From: Aralia elata
Lineage: Eukaryota; Streptophyta; Magnoliopsida; Apiales; Araliaceae
Direction: 5' to 3'
Length of the DNA: 64,000 nucleotides
NCBI GenBank assembly: GCA_034770075.1
Contig: CM068388.1
Location: 65,028,905 to 65,092,904, forward strand
The position numbers were made by a program, and so were the translations under genes. Positions 23,969-36,303 of the stretch are shown one piece after another. The notes beneath the pieces are model-generated. The model did not search any database. It had not been told where the DNA came from and was given only the letters and a program-made list of their open reading frames with translations. Every line of letters starts with the position of its first letter. Positions within the stretch are counted from its first letter, which is position 1.

Positions 23969-25400
23969 AATACCCTCAAACTTAAACTGTTGCTTGTCCC
24001 CAAGCAATACAACATAATGTAATGCAATAAACTAAACAAAATGCAATCTAATCTAACATGCTAACGAATCTAAATACTAGTCAGATTGAAATCCAAGAGA
24101 GATGCCTCAGAGAAATCACAATAACATCAAACAGAGTATCTAACCAAGAACCAGGCGATAATGCGTATCACTTTGCAAATCAAAACCTGTCATCACTGAT
24201 ATAGTGTGTGTGCTTAGTAACCATTAAACTTGTTACACTACAAATACTTCACATAATATGCTTCTTAGAGGAAAAATACAGTTTTAACTCAAGAAAGGCA
24301 GCAAACAAATTAACCTTCAACCATGACTACGCATCAACTAAGCTAAGAGTCAACAAGGGTTTTATTATGCTTTTATTTACTCATGAGGGCGATAATCCCA
24401 CTTACCTGTGTACACATCTGACTATGCAATACCTGGTCCTCTTAGGCTTTTCAATGATACCAGTACGAAGAGCTTTCGACCAACGACTCCCAAACCAGAT
24501 GGCTTTAGGGCGCTGGGTGTAGAGACATCCTCTAGGGTGTACTTACTCAAGTATCAAAGGCCACAGAACTAAACTAGCCAAAGTGTTTATTCAACATATC
24601 TATTCTTTTTATTTTTTTTATTTTTTTTAATATATATAAAGCATACATACCTACTAAATTTCCCCAAACTTAAGCTTTTCTGCAATTCTAGTCATTACTA
24701 ACTGTTTACTAAATCTCTTTTATTAAGACACAAATTTCCCACCAGAAGACAATTATGTGACCATTTATACCGAGCAAATCATAATGGTTACTCTAGAGTA
24801 CTATCCGATTACATTGATTTCAAACAGATTAAGATTCACATCATGTTATGACATTATAACCATGCCTAAATCATCAAAACTGTTTAAAAAAATCATGCAA
24901 TTCCAATCTCATCATAGGCCAAATGAATTTCAAACGAACTGAAAACTTAGATTCATACAATATGACCTATCTACAATAAATGCAACAAATAAAGTAAATA
25001 TTTTTGTGATTTTTATTTTTATTATTTATTAATTCTCAAAATAAACTAACAAGTTAAATTAAATAAAACATAAAACTAATCTAGAATGCAATTATACTAA
25101 AATGCAACTATATGAACTAAACTAGAAGCAAACTATATCTTCAATGATATGAATCTAATAATACCCCAAACTTAAAAATGACAATGTCCTCATTGTAAGA
25201 AAAATGAAAGAATACTCCCCTAAGAAGCATCGTCATCTTCGCCCGCCTCCTCATGATTCGATGGTGTATCAAGCGGTGGATAAGTCTAGTGAAGTACAAA
25301 TGTTGGGAACTGCATTTGAACTTCTCTAATGCCCTGGAATTTCGGCCTGCTATTCCCCAAACTTGTTTGGCCGTCCAATTTAGTCTTTCAGCCCTTTCCA
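23969..25400 (-). mobile_element. Athila-type 3' internal region of second element
   Basis: Non-coding. It parallels 6689-8060: minus-strand CTTGGGGACAAGCAACAG and AGTTTGAGGGTATTT next to the LTR, a T/A-rich stretch at 24603-24640, and a CCCCAAACTTAAAAATGACAATGTCCTC-type passage at 25160-25193 corresponding to 7815-7842. Small open frames (24208-24522, 25141-25401) match nothing known. Confidence 0.5.
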
Positions 25401-26208
25401 AAAATACTTGCAGTGTGCACTATTTTTCCATTTTAGTCTTTCAATCCATTTTACTATTATGCTCCGACTCAAGCACTCTCAGTGTAGTGCAAGTCTCTAC
25501 TTCCCTTGCCTTGCTCCTTTCCACTCCCTGCCTCAATGTATCCCAAAGCTCTAGTTGTGGGTGTATGAAGGTTGTTTTGCTCCTTTTCCTTTTTGGTATC
25601 CTCAGCCTCATCTCTTTCCTTGACTTCCTCTTTTTCCTTGCTTATTGTTGCCGCCTTTGCATTCTCTTTAACCAAATCAGACAGTTCTTTCCCGCTTTTT
25701 AGAGTCACAACTTTACAGTATTCCTTACCATCTGTCCTCAGATTAACCTCAATGTCGCTCGGTACTGCTCCTTGTAGACAACTGTTCAAAAACGTGAGTT
25801 AACTGTCTCAGCTGATTCTCTAAATTTCTAATCGACACTGCTTGGCTTTTCACATTCAAATCTACTTGATTTAGCAGCTTATCCTGATCATTCATTCTCT
25901 TCTCTGATGTTGTAATGAATTTTGCCAATGATTCCTCTAAACTCGGCTTTTTCTCTGCCTGTTGAGGAACTTAATTTTGAAAACCGGGTGGATATTGCGG
26001 CCTTGGAGCTTGAGTTTGAACCTGATTATTACTCCAAGAGAAACACGGATTATTCCTCTAACTCGAATTATAAGCATTCTGATATGGCTATTACGGTTTA
26101 TTATAACTCCCCACGAACTGTACTGACTCTGCACTGATAGCACACTGATCTGTAGAATGACTTCCTGTACATAATTCACAAATCATCGCCACTTGTGAAG
26201 TTACTTAT
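25401..26208 (-). pseudogene. Athila-type gag, C-terminal part
   Basis: A zinc-knuckle-like motif CELCTGSHSTDQC is encoded near 26130-26175 on the minus strand, followed by the Gln-rich segment. At 25469-25789 comes the conserved gag end: PSDIEVNLRTDGKEYCKVVTL with LKSGKEL, then a charged region. Frames change between these motifs. After about 25570 the reading no longer matches the expected gag-protease junction, so the join to the DNA further left is a rearrangement. Confidence 0.7.
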
Positions 26209-27815
26209 TGTTGTTCGATTTCGCAACCAAAAAACTCGCGCAAGTATACGCGGTCTAACAAGTAATAGAGTGATAAGTAAAAGTCGATCCCCACGAGGAA
26301 TTATCACTAACGTATCCCAATTAACAACTTCAAGTCACCTCGATCTTAATTAAACACTTATTTTAAAACATAAATGGATAGGTAAAGAGCTAAGAACACA
26401 ATATCCACACACAAGTATTTTGTCAAACACTTGGCGTGCATCATTTTGTTCAAATCTCTTAACTCTCCTTTTGATCATGGTGGCTACAATGAATTGACAA
26501 TACACAAATTATGTATAACACAATCACATGTCATTATATTCATGGTATGAATCTATAATCTATTTTCCAATTCCATATAGATTACCAAGCTAATAATCCA
26601 TTTTCCAATTTCATATAGATTACCAAACTAATTACCAAATCCTTAGCAATTAAACATTAGGCTCAAAATACAATGAATCAATTCACATGTCACCAATCAA
26701 AAGGAAAGCAAGATAAAAGTTTAATTCATATAAATAAATCAAAGTATTCCAAATATTAGGTAATCATCCATGGATAATACAAGTATCAAATAAAAACTAG
26801 AAGTTTAATTCAATTCCCTATCTCTATTGGTGTTACAATTATTTGCACTAGATCCCCACGAATGAGTCCTAGCCACTAGAGGAAAAAGAAAGAAAGGATG
26901 GCTTCCCTTAATTGTGTGTTGAAGTTCCTCTATTGAAGCACCTTCATTGAAGCTCCTCCAAGCACCTTGAAGAACCATGGCACAAGGCCATGGCCTCCCT
27001 TTCCTTGCCCAGCCGCCGCCTCTCTCTCTTCCTCCTTCTAAGTTGCAGATGAAATGAAGAATTAATGTTTTGGGTCATTAGGATAGGCATTTATCAACCC
27101 TGTTCTGCCCAGAATTCGTGCCTCGCGTTGCGGCGCCGCCATTTGGCCTAAAACTCGTGCTGCGGCGTGAGGCTACTGCATTTTGGCGCTACGGCGCCAC
27201 CATTTACACTAGGAATTGGTGCTGCAACGTAGGTCTAATTTCAGCTGCGACGTCTGTTGGGAAAATGACCATAACTTCTTCGTCCAAACTCGGATTAAGG
27301 TGATTCAAGAGGCTACGGAAAGTAAGAAGTAGCTCTACAACTTTCGTAATTGGAGCTAGTCGAGATACTGACCAGAGCTAGGCTCAAATTGGCCAGGAAG
27401 CAGCTGGTGTGTAAAATGCATGCAAAATCCAATGGTAAAAAGATCATAACTCTCTCATACGAACTTCAAATTGGATTATTCAAGATGTTCTGGAAAGCTA
27501 AGACAAAGATCTACAACTTTCGTTCTTTGAGTTTTAAGAGATTCGGATTGGATCATGGGTGAAATTGAGAAACAAGCTGTTAGAACGCCAAATTCTAGCC
27601 AAAAACGCATCGATCCTAACGGGCTTTTATTTCAATTCCTACAAAACAAAGTAAAAATACATAAAAGCATAAAAAAACATATAATAGCAATACAAAATTA
27701 CATTACACAACAATAAGATAAAAACATATAAAACCAAATAAAATGACTGATGATTTACAAATTATCAAGCTCAAAAGTACCTAATTTGTGTGTATAAAAC
27801 ACACTTATCACTTAT
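26204..27815 (-). mobile_element. Athila-type solo LTR inside gag
   Basis: The LTR occupies 26209-27810 (1,602 bp, TG...CA) and is flanked by the exact 5-bp duplication CTTAT at 26204-26208 and 27811-27815. On the minus strand it starts TGATAAGTGTGTTTTATACA, like the + strand remnant at 9052. Degenerate GC-rich motifs (GTTGCGGCGCCGCC, CTACGGCGCC) lie at 27117-27260. Its first codon, TGA, supplies the stop that ends the upstream gag frame. Confidence 0.92.
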
Positions 27816-28433
27816 GGTCCCCACGTTTCGATTTTTTCGTTAGTGCTGCCAATTGTGCAGATAAAGCTGTTACTGCATCTACTTCTAATTTTTTAGCTAC
27901 TTTTGGTGCATTTTCTCTTTCTGTAGGCCACTGGTAGTTGTTAGCAGCCATAGTTTCTAATAACTGGTAAGCATCCTCGAAATTATGTCCTATGATAGCG
28001 CCTCTAACCGCTGCATCAATACTTGTCCTTGTGGGCCCATGCAATCTATTGTAGAACGTTTGTACATGCAACCATTTTGGGATCCCATGATGCGGATGCT
28101 TATGAAGTAAATCTTTAAACCTTTCCCATGCCTCATACAACGTTTCTGAATCAAGTTGATTGAATGAAGTAATGTTGTTCCTCAATTTTGCCGTTTTCGC
28201 AGGTGGGAAGAACTTAGCTAAAAAATTTTGAGCTAAATCATTCCATGTAGTAATTGAGCCCGGTGGCAAAGAGTGCAACCAACTTTTCGCCTTATCGCGT
28301 AGTATAAAAGGGAAAAGTCTCAATCTCACTGCCTCCTCCGTAACATTATTGAACTTGAACGTGTCGCAGATTTCCAAGAAACTTATGAGATGTTCATTCG
28401 GATCATCATTTGGACCACCCCCAAACTGAACTG
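27808..28433 (-). pseudogene. Athila-type gag, N-terminal part
   Basis: This encodes the central retrotransposon gag domain: GGGPNDDPNEHLISFLEICD, RLRLFPFILRDKAKSWL, LPPGSITTWNDLAQNFL, FFPPAKTAKLRNNI, YEAWERFKDLLHKHPHHG and NNYQWPTEREN. All are diagnostic of Athila-lineage gag, the capsid-forming protein of the element. The true N-terminus is missing because the sequence joins an LTR fragment at about 28434. The C-terminus is cut by the solo LTR at 27810. Gag motifs resume beyond that LTR at 26208. I cannot decide whether this gag belongs to the outer element or to the second Athila-type element. Confidence 0.85.
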
Positions 28434-29233
28434 AATTATTTTATAAGCCCATTTCCAAGTGATAAAATAAATTTATCTAACCCAATTAATTCTGCGATAT
28501 TCCTATGCAAAACTAAAGAATTAAATTTATTAAGCACCACTTCCCAATATGATAAACAACTCAATATAAATAAATAATTAGAATCAAATAAATAATTAAT
28601 CCATAGACATTTCAATTGCAGTCTTAATTAGAAGTTTAGTTCATGCTGAAATTTAAACCCAAAAAATCTCAAATAAGTCATCACAATTAAATTACAAATC
28701 TGAATAAAGAAGTAAGAAAAACTCGATAAGTCTTCTTCTGCTTCTAATCTTCAGTCTGAATTCCTTGTGAGCTTCTCCAAAATCTTCAATCCTTAGTCTC
28801 TAGCAAATCCGCTTCAATCTCTATGTCTGTTGTTAGCATAAGTGTGTAACCTATTTTTCATCTCTTTCTATCTCTTTTATAGTCTCTAGATCAGATTAGA
28901 AAGAATCCCACTCTAATTCAACTTCCCAGAATAACTGAATTATAATATCTTTTTTCCTTCTTTCTTCCGCTTTCTCGCCCCGACGAAGTCAATATGCTTG
29001 ATGAAACTCGCCCTGGCGAGGAAATTAAGCCTTGGGGAACTCGCCCCGGCAAGAAATCTTCTTCACAATTACCAAAATGCCACAAATCTTCAAGTTTTTC
29101 ACTTTTGCCGATCCAAAGCCGCTTCTTATAATATAAACACAAAAATGAGTAAAAAGATCCTGAAAATACTTAAAGATAGTAAAGAATTAAGCCAAAGATA
29201 TATCTAATTCGTAGGTATAAAACTCACTCATCA
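28434..29233 (-). mobile_element. Athila-type 5' LTR of outer element, truncated
   Basis: It matches 5691-6688 closely, with a deletion corresponding to about 5812-5990, and ends CTCACTCATCA. Only the 5' part of the LTR (in minus orientation) remains; its 3' third, the primer-binding site and the gag start are deleted. GC-rich motifs lie at 28975-29055. Confidence 0.85.
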
Positions 29234-29238
29234 GTACA
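29234..29238. repeat. Target-site duplication GTACA, right
   Basis: Follows the LTR end and matches 5358-5362, marking the right edge of the ~24-kb nested insertion. Confidence 0.7.
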
Positions 29239-29365
29239 CTACAACAGACACCATTCACCTCACAATCTTATTTTGTCATTCTGCCCTATTCTCTGAGTCT
29301 TAATCTACTACTTTCATCTGAGTGTCACTTTCATACTACATATTTTTCTATTTTTTTTTCAAAAC

Positions 29366-30525
29366 ATGGAAAGTTCCTCATCTTCCAAACAAAAAGGGTC
29401 TGCATTACTGTCTGAGGTCCATCCTGATGTTTGCATGCCACATTTAGTCACTCCTCATGCACAATCTAAGTACAAGCTTATGCGATACTGTCTTTGTACT
29501 GGTTTAGGAATTACTTTTAATAGTTTTCCAAATCTTCTTGAAAAATTTATAAGCATTAGATGGGAGTCATTAGTAGTGTTTAATGATAGAAATATTTATC
29601 CTAGTTTAATTGTTGAGTTTTATTGTCACATGACTATCAATAGGGATGAAACTAGTTTTGTTGTTAGTATTACTACATGAATTCAAGGCACTGAATACAC
29701 TATTGATGAGCAAATGCTTGTCAATGCATTACATCTAAGGGCTTCCATGCTAGAATTACCTAGGTTGAATGAATAATAGGATATTCCATGAATAAATGTT
29801 TGGCTTTCAAACACAATCTTGCTCTTGCAACATAACAAATAATTCTTCCTCTTTTGTTCGATTATCCAGTTAATGTTGGTTCAGAGTTTTTAACTCCATC
29901 ATATCAATTTCTTGGAAAAATTATTAGACATAACTTTATGCCAGTTAGAGAAGACAAGGCCTTATGTCCTTTTGATTTAGAACTAATCAGGTGTATATTA
30001 TATGAATTTATGCCTTATAATCTACCTTATTTTCTCTTAACTTCCTTTGAACATTGCTACAATCATAACGGCATGGGGTATGGTCTCATTCTGTCTCATC
30101 TCTTTAAATATCTTGGGATAAATCTCACATGTCATAAATCCCAATCAATTCCAAACAACAACATTGTTTCTCATCTTAATCTTCCACCAAAACCTCTGGT
30201 TACCTTCAAAGGATCTAATCATGATCATATTGAGTCTCACATCAATATGTTCTCCCAAGTTGAAACTGTGAATAACATGAATCAACTCATGTTACAAAAT
30301 CAAGGAACTTTAATGGTTAAGTTTGAGGAAATGCAATAAACAATACTCTCTCTTAAGGAATTGATTCTTCTTTTACTAGAAAATAAAAAAGTGTCTATTC
30401 CTCCCTATCACTTCATTTCCAGTACCAGTTCAGCTCCAGTGGAACCCAAGGAACAATCCCACTCAGATGCTCTTCTACCCATCACTGGTCTTCAGTTTTC
30501 TCCTATTAACTTAGGAAATCTCTAA
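29366..30525 (+). pseudogene. SIRE-like copia env-position ORF, broken
   Basis: It starts MESSSSSKQKGS at 29366 and stops at 29678; the same reading continues (IQGTEYTIDEQMLVNALHL). It shifts frame between 29775 and 29854, carries an in-frame TAA at 30337-30339 and ends at 30525. FLTPSYQFLGKIIRHNFMPV and LPYFLLTSFEHCYNHNGMG give it a protein-like look. The segment YPSLIVEFYCHM...SFVVSITT resembles the domain in the Athila ORF at 8124-10336. Its position upstream of a purine tract and LTR matches the extra ORF of SIRE-type elements. The element's gag-pol is missing to the left. Confidence 0.6.
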
Positions 30526-31174
30526 CTATTTGGGCATGTAATACATATATATATTATATCTTACTAACTATTTGGGGATGATTGTAATTAATAACATACT
30601 AACTACACTAACTTTGCAGGTACTATCACTTTGACTTTATAGAATGTTCAATTAAGGAATATTCTATTAACCTTTCTGCAGGATAAACTTTTAGAGCTTT
30701 CTTTATCCCCCCCCCCCCCCAATTTTTATGATGACAAAGGGGGAGAAAAATATATTTATAATACATATACTATTAAATTTGTATATAAACTCGTCAGTTT
30801 TTCAAAATTAATTGAAATTATTTTTGAAAAGGCAGGACAATATATATTGATAATGCAGGACGGTATATGCTGATGATGTTAGACATGAAAGTATATACTG
30901 ATGATGTATGACAGTATAATACTGATGAAGCCATTAACAGTAATGAATGTGATAATACATAAATGCCATATGATGAATATAATATAACTGCTATGATGGA
31001 TATAACTATTGTAACTGCCATATCAACTGTTGTTATGAATTTTTCACAATTTAAAAATGATTTTGAAAAATGTTCTTAATCTGAGGGGGAGTTTCATATT
31101 AAGTGGGAGTCCTAATAGAAAATATTTTTGTATATTATCATCATCAAAAAGGGGGAGATAGATAGGTCTCCAAC
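30526..31174 (+). mobile_element. SIRE-like 3' untranslated region and purine tract
   Basis: Includes a run of 14 C at 30707-30720, then GACAAAGGGGGAGAAAA (30734-30750) and CATCAAAAAGGGGGAGATAG (31142-31161). These are the repeated polypurine tracts seen before SIRE 3' LTRs. Short GATGATG-type repeats lie at 30840-30930. Confidence 0.55.
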
Positions 31175-32256
31175 TGTTGTGAATATTTTGATGATAACAA
31201 TAAAATTAGTAAATAGGATAGAATACTCTCCATAGGTTTTATATGTTATAAATGTTTTTAATTATCCTATTTATTTTGACCAAAAATATTTTTCATCCTA
31301 AATTAAATTAATATTTTTCTCGACCTTGATGATTTAATATCAAGTGTTAAAGAGATTAATTCACAAAGCAACATTTCCTAAGGCATGGAGAATCCCTATT
31401 CCTAAAATGTTTTTCCTCAATAATTTTTCCAAATAATATATGATATATTAAAGGTGTTTTATAAAAAGCCTTAACATTTTTTTAAATCAAAAATGGGTTT
31501 GGAAAATAGAAATATAATTGATATTAAAGTGGCCCATGAGCTTGGAAGATTTAATGTTTCCATGTGCTTAAAATGAAAGAGTGAAAGTTGGAAGGCTAAA
31601 AGCCTTTGACCGAATGTGCTGGGCATTGGTGTATATATGTATGTAATGATATGTGGGCCTATGGGAATTAAATTAAGAGAAATGAACTTGCTAAGGCATA
31701 ATGCCTTGCCTGTTGCTTGCATGAAATGGAAGTATAATTAGTGAGCCCATGTGAATTAAGTAAAGAAGAGGAAATTGAAAGGCTTAAGCATTGTCTGACC
31801 GAGTATGCTTGCAAATTGGTGCATTAATTATGCACATTTTACAAATGTTACATGGGCTAAAATAATTGAAGTTGTCTGCTAAGTATTCCTCATCATTCCA
31901 TATGTGTGATGATAATTTAAATTCATCCGAGCCTTCTATTTTCAAAGCAATCCATCTGAGCCCTTGATTTCAAACTAAATTTTCAAATTACAAGTTTACC
32001 CCTGACCAAAAATTTCCTATAAATAGGGAAGTTTTTCTTCACTTTCAACTTACCAATTTCAAAGATAAGAAAAGCTTACTCTCTCCTTGCCTACATAATC
32101 TCTCTCTAAAAAGTTTTAAGTCCTCTTCTACTAAAAAGTTCAGAATTCTTGAAGAAGACAAAAATTAGTCAAATTATTTGAGATAAGTTTTTAAAGTTGT
32201 TGTATCGTTATTATCTCATATTTGCTTATAATAGATATTCAAATATAAATTGTTAT

Positions 32257-32288
<32 letters not shown>

Positions 32289-33850
32289 TTCATCTATTCA
32301 TATCAATAAAAAGCTATTTATTGATTAATCGGGACTGAATCGGAGATATTCTTCTTAAGTGAAAGAATAAGCTGAAAGAGTGCTTAGAAATTTCACTTGG
32401 CTCTTTATAGATATAATTTATTTATATAAATACCGTAAAATAGATCGTTACTTAGACATCAACACTATAGCGAAAATATTCCTCTTAAGTGAGGGAATCA
32501 ACCGAACGAGTTGTAACAACGTTCTAAGTGATCTATAGAAAATATTTATATAAATATTACATAGTGAAACTTTAAAGTTGGTCATCTGTTGACTAATCGG
32601 GACTGAATCAGAGATATTCTTTTTAAGTGAAGGAAGGAATCAACTGAACGAGTACTCAGAAATTCTAAGTGACCTTATTTAATATTCACATGATAGATAA
32701 AAAATATTATTATATATATTTTCGAGTTTAACAAATTTATTTTTTATATCAAGTATCTTTTAATTGTTTAAATTACTATACTTAATATCTGACATTGCAA
32801 GTATTTGAACTTAAATTTATTTATTCATAAAAATACTTGTTGCATAATATAAAAGTTATTTAAACTTTTATACCTGAAATCAAAGTTAAATCTATTTTCC
32901 ATAGAAACACATTCTTTATTTATAAAGAAAATTTAATCTTTATAAATTTGAACAAAAATTATATATCTGCTTACACAGAAGCACATTTAAATCAAGCTTA
33001 AAGTTATACACTTACTTATTCAGAACCACTTCTTATTACTGAGTATTAATTAAATATCTGCTTGCAAAGAAGCATATTTACTCAAGTATAAAAGTATTTG
33101 AACTTTTATAAACATATCTACTCTTTAACTGTTATCTGCTTATTTGAGAAACCTTAAATATAAAAGTTATTTAAACTTTTATATATCTGTGCTAAGTTGT
33201 ATCTGCTTACTTTAGAAGTAAAATTCTGTCAAATTATTTGTAAAAAGGGAAAAGGGTAGAGTTAGTTTATTTTATGTACCTGTGAGAAAGACAAGTAATT
33301 CTTTGATCAAGACTAGAGTCTTAGAGAGGCCAGCTAGGAGTTAGGTCTCTAGTGTACTTGTGAGATGAGGAAGAGGTTGTCGTTTCAAGACCAGATCATA
33401 AAGTAGAACTGAACTCAAAGGAAATGTGCAACTAAGCTTAAAGAGGGAGTTGAGAGCTTGTTGTCTAAGATAGTTAGTTGTGTATAGTTGGAAGTTTGTC
33501 TTTAAAACTTTGTAAATGATTCTTCACCTATTGAAGGAGTATTTATTACTGGGAGTAATAGGATCTCAAGTCCTGGAGAGGAGCTTGAAACTAAACGTAA
33601 CAACATATCCGGGATGTATGTTGTGAACCAGACAAATCTCTGTGCATTGTGTGATTGAATTTTTTTTATTGCATATTAATTTCTAAAACTGCAAATTAAT
33701 TTACTAAAAATGCAAAAAGGCCTAAGATAATTTTTTTAAACGGTAATAATCAATTCAACCCCCCTTCTAAAAAATTAAAAAGGCCTAAAATAATTTTTTA
33801 AACGGTAATAATCTATTCAACCCCCCTTCTAGATTATTATTGGACTTTCA
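31175..33850 (+). mobile_element. SIRE-like 3' LTR
   Basis: It starts TGTTGTGAATATTTTGATGA and ends ATTATTGGACTTTCA. The passage AATCTATTCAACCCCCCTTC just before the end is typical of SIRE LTR ends. A ~130-bp motif containing GAGATATTCTT(C/T)TTAAGTGA recurs three times at 32330-32680. There is a (CA)n(TA)n microsatellite at 32257-32288. The exact LTR start is uncertain by about 20 bases. The last 384 bp are part of the tandem duplication that follows. Confidence 0.5.
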
Positions 33851-34645
33851 GTCCATTTAAATCTTTACCAATTGGAGACTATATCTAATTGGCCCATCAA
33901 TTAATCAAAATTTCAAAACCCCTCGACATAAGTCGATTTTTTCAAAATCACCCACTAGATTTTCAAAAGCAAAAAATCCCGACGTCGATAGTACGTTTAA
34001 AAATTGGAACTTTAGATAGATTTAGTTAAAAGTTATAAACGAACATATTTGAATCAGATAGGGTGATATTTGTATCTGTATCCAAAAATAATTAATTATC
34101 CATATTCGTATCCGATATATGGCTATTTTTTAAGGAGCCATTCAAATTTAATATTCGAAAAACTATTCAAATATGAATACTATTCGTTTTCGAATAACTA
34201 TCCGAATTTATTGGCAAAATTAATTGAAATTAGTAAATAAATAAATAAAATTAAAAACTTAGAAAAATATTATTATACTATAATATAATAAAGCACAATT
34301 ATCAACCAACCATATGATTTAATTATAAAGTTCAACATAAAATAAATCACTATATTTAATAAAAAAAAATCTTATTAAAAAATTTAAAATAAGACTCGTT
34401 CTTTGCACGAGATTATGAACTTATTTATATCAATACTAACTTAATTCAATTAATCATTTAGCTATTCGCAAGTAACATTAATTAAAACATGCTAAAAATG
34501 AATTAGTTATGTGACCTTAAGCAAAATGTGCAATTATTATGTTTTAATAATAGATTTGTCGATGTGAGACATAGCAACGAGCCCTAATATTGACTATGTT
34601 TCTGTTATTTTTTGTTTGGTAAAAGAAAGTAACAAATACCAACAA

Positions 34646-34871
34646 AAGATTATTATTTTTTATTTATTTTTTGATATGTGGAGTATCCCGACTTGCGTCG
34701 GACTAATCTCTCCACCCCGAACAAGGCTTCTGAAACAGGCTTACGTCTGCGGTTCGTAGCCCCTATACTGCTTCGAGTGGGAGTCAAACTCAAGACCTCT
34801 GAGTTTACGGTTGGACCTAAGTTCTCCCTTAAACCACTGAGACAAGCGGCGGGGTTCAACCGAAGATTATT
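34646..34871 (-). mobile_element. tRNA-derived SINE with 9-bp target duplication
   Basis: The body 34655-34862 is flanked by AAGATTATT on both sides (34646-34654 and 34863-34871). Read on the minus strand, it begins with a box-A-like TCTCAGTGGTTTAAGG, has a box-B-like GAGTTTGACTCCC about 40 bases later, and ends in an A-rich tail. This is the layout of a plant RNA polymerase III SINE. The family was not identified. Confidence 0.65.
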
Positions 34872-36139
34872 TGTTGTATGCTTGTATCTTGTGTTATTTT
34901 TTTTTTATTACATCATCTATTAATTATTATGTTAAAACTATTTTATTTTAACCTTTGAAAGACAACTCACTAAGTGGTCTATCCAAGATAGTTAGTTGTG
35001 TATAGTTGGAAGTTTGTCTTTAAAACTTTGTAAATGCTTCTTCGCATATTGGAGGAGTATTTATTACTAGTAGTAATAGGATCTCAAGTCCTGAAGAGGA
35101 GTTTGAAACTAGACGTAGCAACATACCTGGGATGTATGTTGTGAACCAGACAAATCTCTGTGCATTGTGTGATTGAATTTTTTTTATTGCATATTAATTT
35201 CTAAAACTGCAAATTAATTTACTAAAAATTCAAAAAGGCCTAAGATAATTTTTTAAACGATAATAATCTATTCAACCCCCCTTCTAAAAATTCAAAAAGG
35301 CCTAAGATAATTTTTTAAACGGTAATAATCTATTCAACCCCCCTTCTAGATTATTATTGGACTTTCAATCCATTTAAATCTTTACCAATTGGAGACTCTA
35401 TCTAATTAGCCCATCAATTAATCAAAATTTCAAAACCCGTCGACATAAGTCGATTTTTTCAAAATCACCCACTAGATTTTCAAAAGCAAAAAATCCCGTC
35501 GTCGACAGTACGTTTAAAAATTGGAAAATGTTTTCTTTAGATAGATTTAGTTAAAAGTTGTAAACGAACTGAAAAAAATTATTTATCCATATTCGTATCC
35601 GATATATGGCTATTTATTTAAGGAGCCATTCGAATTTGATATTCGAAAAACTATTTAAATATGAATACTATTTATTTTCGAATAACTATCCGAATTTATT
35701 GGCAAAATTAATTGAAATTAGTAAATAAATAAATAAAATTAAAAACTTAGAAAAAATATTATTATACTATAATATAATAAAGCACAATTATCAACCAACC
35801 ATATGATTTAATTATAAAGTTCAAAATAAAATAAATCACTTTATTTAATAAAAAAATCTTATTAAAAAATTTAAAATAAGATTCGTTCTTTGCACGAGAT
35901 TATGAGCTTATTTATATCAATACTAACTTAATTCAATCAATCATTTAGCTATTCAAAAGTAATATTAATTAAAACATGCTAAAAATGAATTGGTTATGTG
36001 ACCTTAAGCAAAATGTGCAATTATTATGTTTTAATAATAGATTTGTCGATGTGAGACATAACAACGAGCCCTAATATTGATTATGTTTCTGTTATTTTTT
36101 GTTTGGTAAAAGAAAGTAACAAATACCAATAGAAGATTA

Positions 36140-36303
36140 TATTATTTTTATTTTTATTTTTGATATATGGAGTATCCCGATTTATATCGGACTAATCTCC
36201 TCACTCCGAACAAGGCTTCCGAAACAGGCTTATGTCTGCTGTCCATGGCCCCTATGCTGCTTCGAGTGGGAGTCAAACTAAGACCTCTGAGTTTACGATT
36301 AGA
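36140..36303 (-). mobile_element. SINE, duplicated and truncated copy
   Basis: The same SINE in the second tandem unit. Tail, body and box-B-like sequence are present; the head with box A was removed by the deletion that joins it to the Tekay element at 36303/36304. Confidence 0.6.

Larger units (their letters stand above)
33467..36303. repeat. 1,518-bp tandem duplication
   Basis: Unit 1 is 33467-34984 and unit 2 starts at 34985 (AAGATAGTTAGTTGTG). Each holds the last ~390 bp of the SIRE-like LTR, AT-rich flank and a SINE. Unit 2 is cut at 36303 by the Tekay element; its missing end (TTAAAACTATTTTATTTTAA) reappears at 51469, right after that element. Confidence 0.88.

Noticed and set aside
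34655..34862. A tRNA gene
   Set aside because: Box-like motifs are present, but the body is ~208 bp with an A-rich tail and target duplications, so it is a SINE.
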